From the NCBI RefSeq assembly GCF_021696945.1, contig NZ_JACYHE010000016.1:29096-93095 (forward strand): a stretch of 64,000 nucleotides of DNA, given 5' to 3'. Of this stretch, positions 1 to 9,334 are shown one piece after another (positions within the stretch are counted from its first letter, which is position 1; each line of letters opens with the position of its first letter). The notes below the pieces were generated by a model, which worked only from the letters and a program-made list of their open reading frames with translations, was not told the DNA's origin and made no database searches. Source of the stretch: Streptomyces sp. JJ36. Lineage in GTDB: Bacteria > Actinomycetota > Actinomycetes > Streptomycetales > Streptomycetaceae. The position numbers were made by a program, and so were the translations under genes.

Positions 1-20
1 ATTCGGCCCGGCCCGGGAGG

Positions 21-776
21 TCAGTCCCGGGTGCCCTGGCAGCTCACCAGGGTGCCGATCTTCTCACCCTTCACCGCCCGACCGATATTGCCTTCGCCCA
101 GCAGCTCGAAGACGAGGATCGGGAGCTTGTTGTCCCGGCAGAGGGTGACGGCCGTGGCGTCGGCGACCTTGAGGTCACGGGTGATGACCTCGCCGTACTC
201 CAGCGCGTCGAACTTCACGGCGTCGGGGTTGGTCGCGGGGTCGGCGTCGTACACCCCGTCCACGCCGTTCTTGCCCATCAGCAGCGCCTCGGCGTCGATC
301 TCCAGGGCCCGCTGCGCGGCGGTGGTGTCGGTCGAGAAGTAGGGCATGCCCATGCCCGCACCGAAGATCACGACGCGGCCCTTCTCCAGGTGGCGGATGG
401 CCCGCAGCGGGATGTACGGCTCCGCGACCTGCCCCATGGTGATGGCGGTCTGGACGCGGGAGTCGATGCCCTCCTTCTCCAGGAAGTCCTGGAGCGCCAG
501 GCAGTTCATGACCGTGCCGAGCATGCCCATGTAGTCCGAGCGGGCCCGGTCCATGCCGCGCTGCTGGAGCTCGGAACCGCGGAAGAAGTTCCCTCCGCCG
601 ATCACCACGGCGATCTCCGTACCCTCCCGCACGACCGAGGCGATCTCCCGGGCCATCTTGTGCACGATGTCGGGGTCGACCCCGAGTCCCCCGCCGCCGG
701 CGAACGCCTCGCCGGAGAGCTTCAGCAGAAAGCGACGCCGGCCGGGGTCTTTGTCGGTGTCGGTGTCATTGCTCAT
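21..776 (-). CDS. pyrH: UMP kinase
   Basis: Cytoplasmic bacterial-type uridylate kinase, converting UMP to UDP with ATP in pyrimidine nucleotide synthesis. The 251-aa product has the amino-acid-kinase fold signatures: LKLSGEAF near residues 18-25 and IGGGNFFRG at 59-67 for phosphate binding, then a late [15 protein letters not shown] segment. I start at the ATG at 776 because GAGGAG lies 7 nt upstream; an in-frame upstream start at 794 would add only MHEEIS and lacks a spaced ribosome binding site. It is the third gene of rpsB-tsf-pyrH and is separated from tsf by a 14-bp hairpin. The usual downstream gene frr is outside the window. Length is normal for the family; identity is secure. Confidence 0.97.
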   Translation of the reverse strand: MSNDTDTDKDPGRRRFLLKLSGEAFAGGGGLGVDPDIVHKMAREIASVVREGTEIAVVIGGGNFFRGSELQQRGMDRARSDYMGMLGTVMNCLALQDFLEKEGIDSRVQTAITMGQVAEPYIPLRAIRHLEKGRVVIFGAGMGMPYFSTDTTAAQRALEIDAEALLMGKNGVDGVYDADPATNPDAVKFDALEYGEVITRDLKVADATAVTLCRDNKLPILVFELLGEGNIGRAVKGEKIGTLVSCQGTRD

Positions 777-798
777 GGAGATCTCCTCGTGCATACGA

Positions 799-849
799 AG
801 GAGGCCATTGCCGGTGGATCCTCTCGGCTCCTGCAGGCAATGGCCTCCT
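799..849 (-). terminator. Intercistronic hairpin between tsf and pyrH
   Basis: Perfect 14-bp inverted repeat (arms 799-812 and 836-849, 23-nt loop) lying between the tsf stop and the pyrH start. In the transcript the first arm begins AGGAGGCC and the second ends GGCCTCCT, so one arm carries a full Shine-Dalgarno core and the other its complement. There is no U-tract. It may attenuate or process the rpsB-tsf-pyrH message; that role is inferred. Confidence 0.55.
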
Positions 850-919
850 CGTCAGAACTGCCGTGGTCCCGACCCTAGCGGGTCCGGGCCCGATCCGCGG
901 ACCAGGCGGGCCGGACCGG

Positions 920-1756
920 TCAGGCGCCCACGCGGAAGCGGGCGAAGCGCTTCAGCGTGACCCCGGCCTCATCCAGGACCTTCTGGACGGTCTTCTTGTT
1001 GTCCTTCGCGAACGGCTGGTCCAGGAGGCAGTTCTCCTTGAAGAAGCCGTTCACCCGGCCCTCGATGATCTTGGGCAGGGCCTGCTCGGGCTTGCCCTCC
1101 TCGCGGGCGGTCTCCTCGGCGATGCGGCGCTCGTTCTCCACCGTCTCGGCCGGGACGTCCTCACGGGAGAGGAACGACGGCGAGAAGGCGGCGATGTGCT
1201 GCGCCACGTCCTTGGCCGTGTCGGCGTCGGCCTTGTCCAGCTCGACCAGTACGCCGACCTGCGGCGGCAGGTCCGGGCTGGTGCGGTGCAGGTAGGAGGC
1301 GACGTAGGCGCCGGAGAACTGCGCGAAGCGGTCCAGGACGATCTTCTCGCCGAGGTTGGCGTTGGCCTCGTCCACGAACGCCTGGACGGTCTTGCCGGAC
1401 TCGATCTCGGAGGCCAGCAGCGCGGCGGTGTCGGCCGGAGAGGTGGCGGCGACGTGCTGGGCGACGGCGTCGGCGGCCGCCAGGAACTTGTCGCCCTTGG
1501 CCACGAAGTCCGTCTCGCACTTCAGCTCGACCAGCACGCCGGAGTCGCCGCCCTCGGCGATACGGGCCACGACGGCGCCGTTCTCGGCGGTGCGGGACTC
1601 GCGCTTGGCGACGCCCTTCTGCCCCTTGACGCGGAGGATCTCCACGGCCTTGTCGACGTTGCCCTCGGCCTCGTCGAGCGCCTTCTTGCAGTCCATCATG
1701 CCGGCGCCGGTCAGCTCCCGGAGCTTCTTGACGTCGGCGGCGGTGTAGTTCGCCAT
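920..1756 (-). CDS. tsf: Translation elongation factor Ts
   Basis: Nucleotide-exchange factor that regenerates EF-Tu-GTP during translation elongation. The 278-aa product opens with the UBA-like domain and the family signature [12 protein letters not shown] at residues 16-27, followed by the core TDFVA segment ([12 protein letters not shown]). I start at the ATG at 1756 ([12 protein letters not shown]), which matches the family N-terminus; the reading frame is open further upstream but without homology. It lies downstream of rpsB and is separated from it by a set of hairpins at 1805-1871, so its expression relative to S2 is probably set partly by attenuation there. Length is typical of actinobacterial EF-Ts. 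Confidence 0.97.
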   Translation of the reverse strand: MANYTAADVKKLRELTGAGMMDCKKALDEAEGNVDKAVEILRVKGQKGVAKRESRTAENGAVVARIAEGGDSGVLVELKCETDFVAKGDKFLAAADAVAQHVAATSPADTAALLASEIESGKTVQAFVDEANANLGEKIVLDRFAQFSGAYVASYLHRTSPDLPPQVGVLVELDKADADTAKDVAQHIAAFSPSFLSREDVPAETVENERRIAEETAREEGKPEQALPKIIEGRVNGFFKENCLLDQPFAKDNKKTVQKVLDEAGVTLKRFARFRVGA

Positions 1757-1804
1757 GGTCCTTGAGTCTCTTCCCGAAATGTCGATGAGGGTGGATCGGT
1801 GCAC

Positions 1805-1871
1805 GGAAGCACGGCGGGGGCGTGCGGCCCCCGCCGTGCTTCCCGTGTCACGGGAACCCGCCTGTGGCGGG
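1805..1871 (-). terminator. rpsB-tsf attenuator hairpins
   Basis: Three inverted repeats follow rpsB. First to be transcribed is a 6-bp stem at 1857-1871. Next is an 8-bp stem at 1840-1856 with a 1-nt centre. Last is a perfect 17-bp G/C stem (arms 1805-1821 and 1827-1843, 5-nt loop). The 8-bp and 17-bp stems share bases 1840-1843, so the outer ends cannot all pair at once. This resembles a terminator-attenuator that would lower tsf transcription relative to rpsB. I recall intercistronic attenuation described for rpsB-tsf in Streptomyces, but the mechanism here is inferred. Confidence 0.7.
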
Positions 1872-1874
1872 CGG

Positions 1875-2792
1875 TCAGCCCTGCTCGGCGGGGGCCTCGG
1901 CCGCCTTCACCTCGGCGGCGTCGGCCGGCTTCTCCTCGGCCTTGGGCTCCTCGGCGGGCTGCTCCGCGGCCTTCGCCTCGCCCTCGGTCTTCTCGCCCTC
2001 GGCCTTCTCGCCCTCGGCCTTCTCGCCCTCCAGGAGCTCCCGCTCCCACTCGGCCAGCGGCTCGCTCGCGGCCTTCTCGCCCTTGCCCTCGGCGGTGCCG
2101 GAGGAGCGGGCGATGAGGCCCTCGGCGACGGCGTCGGCGATCACCCGGGTCAGCAGGGTGACGGAGCGGATCGCGTCGTCGTTGCCCGGGATCTTGTAGT
2201 CGACCTCGTCCGGGTCGCAGTTGGTGTCCAGGATCGCGACGACCGGGATGTTGAGCTTGCGCGCCTCGCCGACGGCGATGTGCTCCTTCTTGGTGTCCAC
2301 GATCCAGACGGCGCTGGGCACCTTCTGCATCTCGCGGATACCGCCGAGGGTCTTCTCCAGCTTGGCCTTCTCGCGGGAGAGGACCAGGAGCTCCTTCTTG
2401 GTGAGGCCGGAGGCGGCCACATCCTCGAAGTCGATCTGCTCGAGCTCCTTGAGGCGCTGCAGACGCTTGTAGACGGTCGAGAAGTTGGTCAGCATGCCGC
2501 CGAGCCAGCGCTGGTTCACGAAGGGCATGCCCACGCGGGTGGCCTGCTCGGCGATGGCCTCCTGGGCCTGCTTCTTGGTGCCGACGAACATGATGGAGCC
2601 GCCGTGCGCGACGGTCTCCTTGACGAACTCGTAGGCGCGGTCGATGTACGACAGCGACTGGAGCAGGTCGATGATGTAGATGCCGTTGCGCTCGGTGAAG
2701 ATGAAGCGCTTCATCTTCGGGTTCCAGCGGCGGGTCTGGTGCCCGAAGTGGACGCCGCTCTCCAGCAGCTCCCGCATCGTGACGACGGCCAT
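1875..2792 (-). CDS. rpsB: 30S ribosomal protein S2
   Basis: Small-subunit ribosomal protein S2. The 305-aa product begins [22 protein letters not shown], where [15 protein letters not shown] is the family N-terminal signature, and contains [16 protein letters not shown] and the [13 protein letters not shown] segment typical of S2. After about residue 230 it ends in an Ala/Glu/Lys-rich acidic tail with a [16 protein letters not shown] run; such tails are usual in Streptomyces S2 and presumably disordered. The ATG at 2792 is preceded by a GGAGAAC-type ribosome binding site. It is first in rpsB-tsf-pyrH and diverges from the M23 peptidase gene. Confidence 0.98.
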   Translation of the reverse strand: MAVVTMRELLESGVHFGHQTRRWNPKMKRFIFTERNGIYIIDLLQSLSYIDRAYEFVKETVAHGGSIMFVGTKKQAQEAIAEQATRVGMPFVNQRWLGGMLTNFSTVYKRLQRLKELEQIDFEDVAASGLTKKELLVLSREKAKLEKTLGGIREMQKVPSAVWIVDTKKEHIAVGEARKLNIPVVAILDTNCDPDEVDYKIPGNDDAIRSVTLLTRVIADAVAEGLIARSSGTAEGKGEKAASEPLAEWERELLEGEKAEGEKAEGEKTEGEAKAAEQPAEEPKAEEKPADAAEVKAAEAPAEQG

Positions 2793-3189
2793 GGCCGTTC
2801 TCCTTGAGATACTCGGTTGTGACGCGGCGACCGTGCGGGCGCCGCTTTCCTGACGCCCCGGGCGCGTTGTGCCTGGGAGTTCCGGTGCGGAGTCGATTCC
2901 GTCGGTATCCGAGGACCGAGAAACGCGGCCACCGGGTGAGGGTGGCGGGGCGTGCGAAGTCGATCCGGTGACCCGGATCGCCACCAGAAGTGTACGGGAC
3001 CCCGGTGGCGCGGTGCGACCACGGCCGCCCTGGGCACGGACGGTCACCGGGTCGGGCCCCCGGGCTCACCCGGCGGCTTGGCGGGGCCGCCTCACACCGG
3101 AGGGTGACCGAGTTCTCCACACTCGGGCAGGCGTCCACAGATCCGGCCCTCGCGCCCCGCGTGGCCACCCACCCGGTCACGCTCGGTGT
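2793..3189. other. Divergent intergenic region rpsB / M23 peptidase
   Basis: About 400 bp with no convincing gene; weak reading frames continue from both sides. It must hold the rpsB promoter and leader and the promoter of the peptidase gene. A TACACT hexamer (reverse strand, around 2989-2994) could be an rpsB -10 element, but I see no good -35 partner. A short inverted repeat, CCGAG...CTCGG, lies near 3108-3127. Confidence 0.4.
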
Positions 3190-4068
3190 ATGCGCTCCAT
3201 CTCGGCGACCACGGCGACCACGACCGCACCCCACCGGTCCGTCCGGCCCCGCCGGCCGGGCCGGCGTCCGCCGCTGGTCCCGGCACTGCTGCTGCTGGCC
3301 CTGACGGCGATGGTGCTCGGTGCCGTACCGGCCGCGGCCGACCGGGCGTCTCCCGGCGTCGGCCCGGGCGGCGGCCCCGGGCGTAGCTGGCCGGTGAGCG
3401 GCGCGGGCGGCGCCCCGCGTCCCCTGGTACTGCGGCTCTGGGATCCACCCGCGACCCCGTGGGCGGCGGGACACCGCGGCGTGGACCTCGCCACGCTGCC
3501 GGGTCGGCCGGTGCGGGCCGTGGCGGCCGGCCGGGTCTCGTTCGCGGGCCGGGTCGCGGGGCGGGGCGTGGTGACCGTCGCGCTCGCCGGCTCCGGCACA
3601 CCGTCGCTGCGGACGACGTACGAGCCGGTGCGTCCCGCGGTGCGGGAGGGCGCCCGGGTGCGGGCGGGCGAGGTCGTGGGCACCGTGCAGGCCGGTCCGT
3701 ACCACTGCGAGCGGGCCTGCCTGCACTGGGGCCTGCTCCGGGGCGAGGCCTACCGGAACCCGCTCGGGCTGCTGCCGCCGGACATGCTGCGCGGCGGGGG
3801 CGCCCGGCTGCTGCCGTACGCGGAGGAGCCGGTCCCGCCCGCATCGGCCCCCGTGGGGGCCGGGGAACTGCAGGAAAGACACCCTGGCGGTGTGGCGGCC
3901 GCGGCACTGGCCGCCGCCTCGCTCTGGGCGCACCGCAGGCTGCGGCGCCACCCGGCGCGGAGCCGCCCTGCCGGTCCGGGAGGACGGGGGGTGCGGACGG
4001 CGTCCGGACGGCGCCTGCGGCTCAGCCGGACACCCCGCGCAGGGCCATGGCGACGGCAGCCCGGGTGA
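3190..4068 (+). CDS. Secreted M23-family peptidase (LytM-like)
   Basis: Predicted exported murein hydrolase. From the ATG at 3190 the 292-aa product has a basic N-region, a hydrophobic stretch (VPALLLLALTAMVLGAV) and an AxA-like cleavage site near AAADRA, so a Sec signal peptide is likely. The M23 core follows: GHRGVDLATLPGRPVRAVAAGRV, with the His-x3-Asp zinc pair, then LHWGLLRGEAYRNPLGLL with the second LHWG motif. A hydrophobic segment near residues 237-250 and an Arg-rich tail follow. The frame is open upstream to 2869, but that part looks noncoding. The last 47 bp run antisense into the TetR gene, so the true end of the conserved protein may be slightly earlier. Confidence 0.85.
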   Translation: MRSISATTATTTAPHRSVRPRRPGRRPPLVPALLLLALTAMVLGAVPAAADRASPGVGPGGGPGRSWPVSGAGGAPRPLVLRLWDPPATPWAAGHRGVDLATLPGRPVRAVAAGRVSFAGRVAGRGVVTVALAGSGTPSLRTTYEPVRPAVREGARVRAGEVVGTVQAGPYHCERACLHWGLLRGEAYRNPLGLLPPDMLRGGGARLLPYAEEPVPPASAPVGAGELQERHPGGVAAAALAAASLWAHRRLRRHPARSRPAGPGGRGVRTASGRRLRLSRTPRAGPWRRQPG

Positions 4069-4603
4069 TGCGCTCCGGCTCCTCGGCCGCGCCCAGCTCG
4101 ATCCGGCGGACCGCCGCGTCGACGACGCCCTGCAGCAGCATCGCGGTGAGCCGGGGCTCCTGGTGCCCGAGCTCGGCGAGGGCGTCCACCACCATGGAGA
4201 TCAGCCCGCCGTGTGCGGCGCGGATCTTCTCCCGGGCGCCGGCGTCCAGCTCCCCCGCGGAGATCGCCACCACGGCCCGGTGCCGGCGGTCCCCGACCAG
4301 GGCGAGCTGGCTGCGGACATAGGCCTCGATCCGCTGCTCGGCACCGTCCGCCTCCGCCATGGCCGCCTCGACCTCCGCAGCCCACACGGGGAAGTCGACC
4401 GCGCAGAGCTCCTCCACGACCGCCGCCCGGGAGCGGAAGTACTCGTAGACAGAGGAACGGGCGAGGCCCGTCCGGCGAGCGAGCGCGGGGAAGGTCAGCG
4501 CCTCCGTGCCGCCCTCGGAGAGCAAGGAGCGCGCGGCGTCCAGCAGGGCGTCGCGCTGCATGGTCCGGTGCTCGGCCACGGAGGCCGCTCTGATTCTGGG
4601 CAC
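4022..4603 (-). CDS. TetR-family transcriptional regulator
   Basis: Probable DNA-binding repressor of 193 aa. The N-terminal helix-turn-helix is clear (RDALLDAARSLLSEGG, then LARRTGLARSSVYEYFRSRAAVVEEL, residues about 17-65), followed by an all-helical ligand domain without recognised specificity. It sits between whiG and the M23 peptidase gene and overlaps the peptidase end tail-to-tail by 47 bp. It lies 29 bp downstream of the whiG stop on the opposite side of transcription order (this gene is read towards rpsB after whiG), so co-transcription with whiG is possible. Its target is not evident from the sequence. Confidence 0.85.
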   Translation of the reverse strand: MPRIRAASVAEHRTMQRDALLDAARSLLSEGGTEALTFPALARRTGLARSSVYEYFRSRAAVVEELCAVDFPVWAAEVEAAMAEADGAEQRIEAYVRSQLALVGDRRHRAVVAISAGELDAGAREKIRAAHGGLISMVVDALAELGHQEPRLTAMLLQGVVDAAVRRIELGAAEEPERITRAAVAMALRGVSG

Positions 4604-4632
4604 CTGCCCACCCTACGGACGGCAGGACCGAT

Positions 4633-5478
4633 TCAGCGACCCATCTCCGCGAGCTTGGCCCGGAGCTGGAGCACGGACTTGGTGTGGATCTGGCTGACCC
4701 GGCTCTCCGTCACGCCCAGCACCTCGCCGATCTCGGCCAGGGTCAGGCCCTCGTAGTAGTAGAGGGTCACGACGGTCTTCTCGCGATCGGGGAGGGTGTT
4801 GATGGCGCGGGCCAGGAGCCGGCGCAGTTCCCGGTCCTCAGCGACCTCGACGGGGTTGTCGGCGGCCGTGTCCTCCAGGGTGTCCATCAGGCTGAGCCGG
4901 TCGCCGCTCTCCCCGCCGACGTGCAGCAGTTCCTCCAGGGCCACGACGTTCGCCAGCGAGAGCTGACTGAAGACGCCGTGCAGCTCCTCCAGGGAGATGC
5001 CCATCTCCGTCGCCACCTCGGCCTCGGAGGGGCTACGCCGGAGGGAGGCCTCCAGGGTGGCGTACGCCCGCTCCACCGCGCGCGCCTTCTGCCGCACCGA
5101 GCGCGGGATCCAGTCCATCGCCCGCAGCTCGTCGATCATCGCACCCCGGATGCGGGTGATGGCGTAGGTCTCGAACTTGATGGCGCGCTCCGGGTCGAAC
5201 TTCTCGATCGCGTCGATCAGTCCGAAGACACCGGAGGAGACGAAGTCGGCCTGCTCCACGTTGGGCGGCAGGCCGACGCTGACCCGGCCCGCGACATACT
5301 TCACCAGTGGTGAGTAGTGCAGGATGAGCTGCTCCCGCAGCCGTTCGTCGCCCGTCCCCTTGTACCGGCGCCACAGCTCGTCCAGGGAGCCGGGAGCGGG
5401 CCGGGGCGCCGCATCCTCTACTGCGACCGGGGCCGCGTGGCCGGCCGTGCGGTCGGGCCCGGGGTTGTGCTGGGGCAT
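4633..5478 (-). CDS. whiG: RNA polymerase sigma factor WhiG
   Basis: FliA-type (sigma-28-like) sigma factor that directs early sporulation genes such as whiH and whiI in aerial hyphae of Streptomyces. The 281-aa product has sigma region 2 ([16 protein letters not shown], then [34 protein letters not shown] split across residues 50-110), region 3 ([28 protein letters not shown]) and a C-terminal region 4 with [22 protein letters not shown] and [13 protein letters not shown]. The ATG at 5478 has AAGG nearby. Neighbourhood (rpsB on one side, dprA-comM on the other) agrees with the Streptomyces whiG locus. A 237-bp gap upstream separates it from dprA, so it probably has its own promoter. Confidence 0.96.
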   Translation of the reverse strand: MPQHNPGPDRTAGHAAPVAVEDAAPRPAPGSLDELWRRYKGTGDERLREQLILHYSPLVKYVAGRVSVGLPPNVEQADFVSSGVFGLIDAIEKFDPERAIKFETYAITRIRGAMIDELRAMDWIPRSVRQKARAVERAYATLEASLRRSPSEAEVATEMGISLEELHGVFSQLSLANVVALEELLHVGGESGDRLSLMDTLEDTAADNPVEVAEDRELRRLLARAINTLPDREKTVVTLYYYEGLTLAEIGEVLGVTESRVSQIHTKSVLQLRAKLAEMGR

Positions 5479-5715
5479 TCGTCGCCTTGAGCCGTTCTGG
5501 TGGAGAATCTTTCAGATGTCGTGAGCGTAGCGTGACAGCGGTGTCGCGTTATGCGGTGAGCACCCCTCCGTTCATGCGCAGATACGTTCCGCTCACCGCA
5601 CCCCGGGGGTACGCGACCGGAGAAGCGCACACCCGGGGCGCGGACCCCGGTCCGGAGCGTGCCGCGCACACCGCTCACCCTTTCACCCAGGAGTCGCAGG
5701 TCAAGGACCGAAGCG

Positions 5716-6864
5716 TCACCCGATGGGGTGCCCGCTGAGCGCCGGTGCCGGCCGCGTCAGCCGCCAGCGCTGCCCCTCCTCGCCGCTCACGAATCCGAGC
5801 GACCTCAGCTCGTGCAGGCGTACGAGGGTGCGGTCGGCAGGCGTCCCGGAGGCCCGCGCCAGCTCCGCCAGGGTGACCGCCTCCCGGGCCGGCAGGGCCT
5901 CCAGCACCCGGGCGGCCTCGGGCGGCAGCAGGTCCCGCGGCAGCACCGGCCCGGCCGGCTCGGGCGCCAGCTCCCCCACGCCGCCGACCAGCTCGATCAC
6001 GTCCTCGGCAGCCGTGACGAGGTGTCCCTCCGCCCGCAGCAGCCGGTGGACCCCGGCGGAGAGCCCCGAGGTGACGGCCCCGGGCACCCCCATCACGACC
6101 CGGCCCAGGTCGCGGGCACGCCGCGCGGTGACCAGGGAGCCGCTGCGGACCGCGGCCTCCACCACGACGGTGCCCCGGGTGAGAGCCGCGATCACGCGGT
6201 TGCGCAGGACGAAGCGACTCCGCGAGGGGTGGTCTCCCGGCGGAAGCTCGGCGACCAGCAGGCCCTGCTCGCCGATCCGCCGGATCAGCTCCCGGTGCCC
6301 GGGCGGGTACCCGGTATCCACCCCGCAGGCCAGCACCCCTGCGGTGGCTCCGCCCACCGCGAGGGCGCCCCGGTGGGCCGCGCCGTCCACCCCGTACGCG
6401 GCGCCCGAGACCACCGTCCAGCCGCGCCGGGCGAGCCCGGCCGCCAGCGAGGAGGCGACATGGACGCCGTAGTCCGTGCAGGCCCGCGCACCGACGAGGG
6501 CCACCGAACGCAGCGCCCAGAACCGCAGCGAGGGCGCCCCGCGCACCCAGAGACCGACCGGGCGGGCGGCGCCGAGGTCGTCGAGCTGCCCGGGCCACTC
6601 CGGATCGCCGGGGCACAGGAACCGCCCACCAGCGTCCGTGACCGCGGCGAGATCGGCCTCCGGGCGCGCCTGCCCCGCTCGCAGCCGCAACCCCTCCCAG
6701 CGCGTGGCACCGATCCACGGCGGGCGCGGCCCGCCCCGCACCAGGGCCCCCAGCACGGCAGGCGGCGCCTCCTCCGCGAGCCAGCGGCCCACCGCCTCGT
6801 CCCCGGGCTCGACGACTCGGGTGAGCGCCGCCCGGGCCAGCCGCTCCGCGTCCCCGGCCGTCAC
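5716..6864 (-). CDS. dprA: DNA-processing protein DprA
   Basis: DprA/Smf-family protein that binds single-stranded DNA and loads RecA in transformation. The 382-aa product has the Rossmann-like DprA core (ALVGARACTDYGVHVA, SGAAYGVDGAAHRGAL, GVDTGYPPGHRELIRRI, SRSRFVLRNRVIAALT) and a C-terminal winged-helix-like part ending near ELRSLGFVSGEEGQRW. I choose the GTG at 6864 because it overlaps the comM stop by 4 bp (GTGA), giving translational coupling; the open frame further upstream lies inside comM. It is transcribed yraN-comM-dprA. Natural transformation is not established for Streptomyces, so the role here is uncertain. Confidence 0.93.
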   Translation of the reverse strand: MTAGDAERLARAALTRVVEPGDEAVGRWLAEEAPPAVLGALVRGGPRPPWIGATRWEGLRLRAGQARPEADLAAVTDAGGRFLCPGDPEWPGQLDDLGAARPVGLWVRGAPSLRFWALRSVALVGARACTDYGVHVASSLAAGLARRGWTVVSGAAYGVDGAAHRGALAVGGATAGVLACGVDTGYPPGHRELIRRIGEQGLLVAELPPGDHPSRSRFVLRNRVIAALTRGTVVVEAAVRSGSLVTARRARDLGRVVMGVPGAVTSGLSAGVHRLLRAEGHLVTAAEDVIELVGGVGELAPEPAGPVLPRDLLPPEAARVLEALPAREAVTLAELARASGTPADRTLVRLHELRSLGFVSGEEGQRWRLTRPAPALSGHPIG

Positions 6865-8471
6865 CGGACGCCGCCCGGCACCGGCGCCCCCCGCCGCACC
6901 CCGGTGCGGAGTTCCAGCGCCCGGCCGACGTCCGCGGCCGTCGGCCGGGCGTGTCCGGCGAGGTCCGCCACCGTCCAGGCGACCCGCAGCACCCGGTCCA
7001 GGCCGCGGGCGGTCAGCAGCCCGTGCTCCAGGTCCTCCTCCGCACGGCCGAGGGCCCCGGCCGCCGGCGGCCAGCGGGTGCGCAGCACATGACCGGGAAC
7101 CTCGCTGTTGGTGGTCCACGGGGTGTCGGCGAAGCGGGCCGCGGCCCGCTCCCGGGCCGCCCGGACCCGCTCCGCCACCGTGGCGCTGGACTCCCCGGCA
7201 TCGCCGAGAGCGGTCAGCTCGGAGCGGGTCAGCGGCTCCACGGTCACCCGGAGATCGACCCGGTCGAGCAGCGGCCCGGAGAGCCGCGCCCGATACCGGC
7301 GGATGGAGGCCGGCCGGCACTCGCACCACCCGCCCCGTATGCCGTGCCGCCCGCAGGGGCACGGGTTGGCCGCCAGGACCAGCAGGAACCGGGCGGGCAT
7401 GCGGACCATGCCGCCGGCCCGCGCGACCACCACATGACCCGACTCCAGTGGCTGCCGCATCGCGTCCAGCACCCGTGCGCCGGCTTCGGCCGCCTCGTCC
7501 AGAAAGAGCACCCCGTGGTGGGCCAGGGAGACGGCGCCCGGCCGTGGGAGCCCGCTGCCGCCGCCCACCAGGGAGGCCATGGTGGCCGAGTGGTGCGGTG
7601 CACAGTACGGCGGGCGCTCCACGAGCGGCTGCCCGGGCGGCAGCGCACCGGCCACCGAGTGCACGGCGGTGACCTCCACGGCCTCCTGCGGGCTCAGCGG
7701 CGGCAGCAGCCCCGGGAGGCGTTCCGCCAGCATCGTCTTGCCCGCGCCCGGCGGCCCCTTGAAGAAGAGATGGTGCCGGCCGGCTGCGGCGACCTCCAGG
7801 GCGCCGCGGGCCGCATGCTGCCCGGCCACGTCGGCCAGGTCCGGCGGCCGCTCCTCCCGGGCCGGGCCGGTGCCGTGGCCGGCGCCCGGCAGGGCGAGCC
7901 CGGCGAGCAGCGGGTCGGGCCGGCCGTCCTCCGGCGGCTCGTCCACCTCCGGCAACGGCTCGTCGGTGAGCACGGCGATGAGCTGGCCCAGGCTGCGCAC
8001 GCCGAGCACCGAGACCTCCGGGACCAGCGAGGCCTCCGGCACCGTCTGCTCGGGCACCACGACCTGCCGGTACCCGGCGTCGGCCGCGGCGAGCACCGCC
8101 GGGAGCACGCCGCGCACCGGGCGGACCCGGCCGTCCAGACCGAGCTCACCGATCATCATGAGGTCGGCCATGGCCCGGGGGTCGATGCGCTCGGCCGCAC
8201 CGAGCACGGCACAGGCCACGCTGAGGTCGAAGCCGCTGCCGCCCTTGGGCACGGAGGCCGGGCTGAGGCCCACGGTGAGCTTCTTCTGCGGCCATTCGGC
8301 TCCGGAGTTCACCACGGCGGCCCGGACCCGGTCCCGGCTCTCCACCAGGCTCTTGTCGGGCAGCCCCACGAGGGTGAAGGTCGCCACCCCGGGCTCCAGA
8401 TCGGCCTGCACCTCGACGACCACGCCCTCCACGCCGACCAGCGCGACCGAGCAGGTCCGCGCGAACCCCAT
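6861..8471 (-). CDS. ComM/YifB-family Mg-chelatase-like AAA+ ATPase
   Basis: YifB/ComM-type ATPase of 536 aa; ComM in naturally competent bacteria is a helicase promoting branch migration during recombination. The N-terminal Lon-protease-like S5 domain (VQADLEPGVATFTLVGLPDKSL, residues about 20-45) precedes Walker A GPPGAGKTMLAERL near 239, a Mg-chelatase ATPase core with LFLDEAAE, the ANPCPCGRHG cysteine motif and a helical C-terminus. The start at 8471 ([11 protein letters not shown]) matches the family and overlaps the yraN stop by one base (TGATG). The frame is open upstream but only antisense to yraN. Forms an operon with yraN and dprA. Confidence 0.92.
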   Translation of the reverse strand: MGFARTCSVALVGVEGVVVEVQADLEPGVATFTLVGLPDKSLVESRDRVRAAVVNSGAEWPQKKLTVGLSPASVPKGGSGFDLSVACAVLGAAERIDPRAMADLMMIGELGLDGRVRPVRGVLPAVLAAADAGYRQVVVPEQTVPEASLVPEVSVLGVRSLGQLIAVLTDEPLPEVDEPPEDGRPDPLLAGLALPGAGHGTGPAREERPPDLADVAGQHAARGALEVAAAGRHHLFFKGPPGAGKTMLAERLPGLLPPLSPQEAVEVTAVHSVAGALPPGQPLVERPPYCAPHHSATMASLVGGGSGLPRPGAVSLAHHGVLFLDEAAEAGARVLDAMRQPLESGHVVVARAGGMVRMPARFLLVLAANPCPCGRHGIRGGWCECRPASIRRYRARLSGPLLDRVDLRVTVEPLTRSELTALGDAGESSATVAERVRAARERAAARFADTPWTTNSEVPGHVLRTRWPPAAGALGRAEEDLEHGLLTARGLDRVLRVAWTVADLAGHARPTAADVGRALELRTGVRRGAPVPGGVR

Positions 8472-8845
8472 CAGGCCACCCCCCGCACGTGCTGCACCAG
8501 GGGCGCGCCACGCGGCGGCAGCAGCACCCCGACGACGTCGAGCCGGACCCCGCCGGTGGGCGGGCGGCCGTACCGGGCGATCCAGCGCTCGGTCAGCCAG
8601 CGTGCCGCGAGCCGCCGCAGCCGGGCCGCCTTCGCCGGTGTCACCGCGGCGACGGGGTGACCGAACGGACCGGCCCGGCGCGTCTTCACCTCGCAGACGA
8701 CCAGCGCGTCCCGCTCGCGGGCGATGATGTCGATCTCGCCTTCGGCACAGCGCCAGTTGCGCTCGAGAACGGTCATGCCGGCACCGCGCAGCCTGCGCGT
8801 CGCCAGGTCCTCTCCGTAGCGGCCGAGTGCTCCTCGGGCGTTCAT
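8471..8845 (-). CDS. YraN/UPF0102-family endonuclease-like protein
   Basis: Small protein of 124 aa with a PD-(D/E)XK nuclease-type core: E12, D39 in GEIDII, and E52-x-K54 in VVCEVKTR fit the catalytic pattern. The family is broadly conserved and its function unresolved; a DNA-processing role is suggested by the company of comM and dprA. The ATG at 8845 is preferred because GGAGG lies 9 nt upstream; the TTG at 8851 would be only 3 nt from it. Its stop overlaps the comM start, so the three genes are likely co-translated. Confidence 0.9.
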   Translation of the reverse strand: MNARGALGRYGEDLATRRLRGAGMTVLERNWRCAEGEIDIIARERDALVVCEVKTRRAGPFGHPVAAVTPAKAARLRRLAARWLTERWIARYGRPPTGGVRLDVVGVLLPPRGAPLVQHVRGVA

Positions 8846-8971
8846 GGGCAACCACCTCCGTCACCGACTGTGACGGAGAAAGGGCGTCCTCAGGGGACCG
8901 GAACGGATTTCGTGGACAACTCGCGGGTTGTGGACAACTCCGTCACCCGCCCGAGGGATGTGCGGGTGGGC

Positions 8972-9295
8972 TCAGCCCTTGAAACCGGAGTCCTCCGGCA
9001 GGTCCAGATCGCTCTTGTTGAGCTCCTCGATGTTCACGTCCTTGAAGGTGAGCACGCGGACCTGCTTGACGAAGCGGGCCGGCCGGTACATGTCCCAGAC
9101 CCAGGCGTCGGCCATGGAGACCTCGAAGAACACCTCACCCTGCACCGAGTGCACCTGCATCTCGTAGTCGTTGGTGAGGTAGAAGCGCCGGTCCGTCTCG
9201 ATCACGTACTTGAACAGACCGACGACGTCGCGGTACTCGCGATAGAGCTTCAGCTCCATCTCGGTCTCGTACTTCTCGAGGTCCTCGGCGCTCAT
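8972..9295 (-). CDS. DUF2469-family protein
   Basis: Conserved actinobacterial protein of 107 aa, starting MSAEDLEKYETEMELKLYRE and continuing with YVIETDRRFYLTNDYEM and an acidic C-terminus. It has no signal peptide, membrane segment or known catalytic motif. The family has no assigned function. I use the ATG at 9295, preceded by a GAAGGGGAACATGCC-type ribosome site; an in-frame start at 9328 would add an unrelated leader. It lies between sipZ and yraN in the same orientation, as in other Streptomyces, which suggests a shared transcript with sipZ. Confidence 0.88.
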   Translation of the reverse strand: MSAEDLEKYETEMELKLYREYRDVVGLFKYVIETDRRFYLTNDYEMQVHSVQGEVFFEVSMADAWVWDMYRPARFVKQVRVLTFKDVNIEELNKSDLDLPEDSGFKG

Positions 9296-9334
9296 GGCAT
9301 GTTCCCCTTCAGCCGTGCGTCCCCCCATTGTGCG

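Noticed and set aside
1711..3951. 746-aa minus-strand open frame across rpsB and the M23 gene
   Set aside because: Out of frame with rpsB, Arg/Pro-rich translation; rpsB and the M23 gene explain the region.
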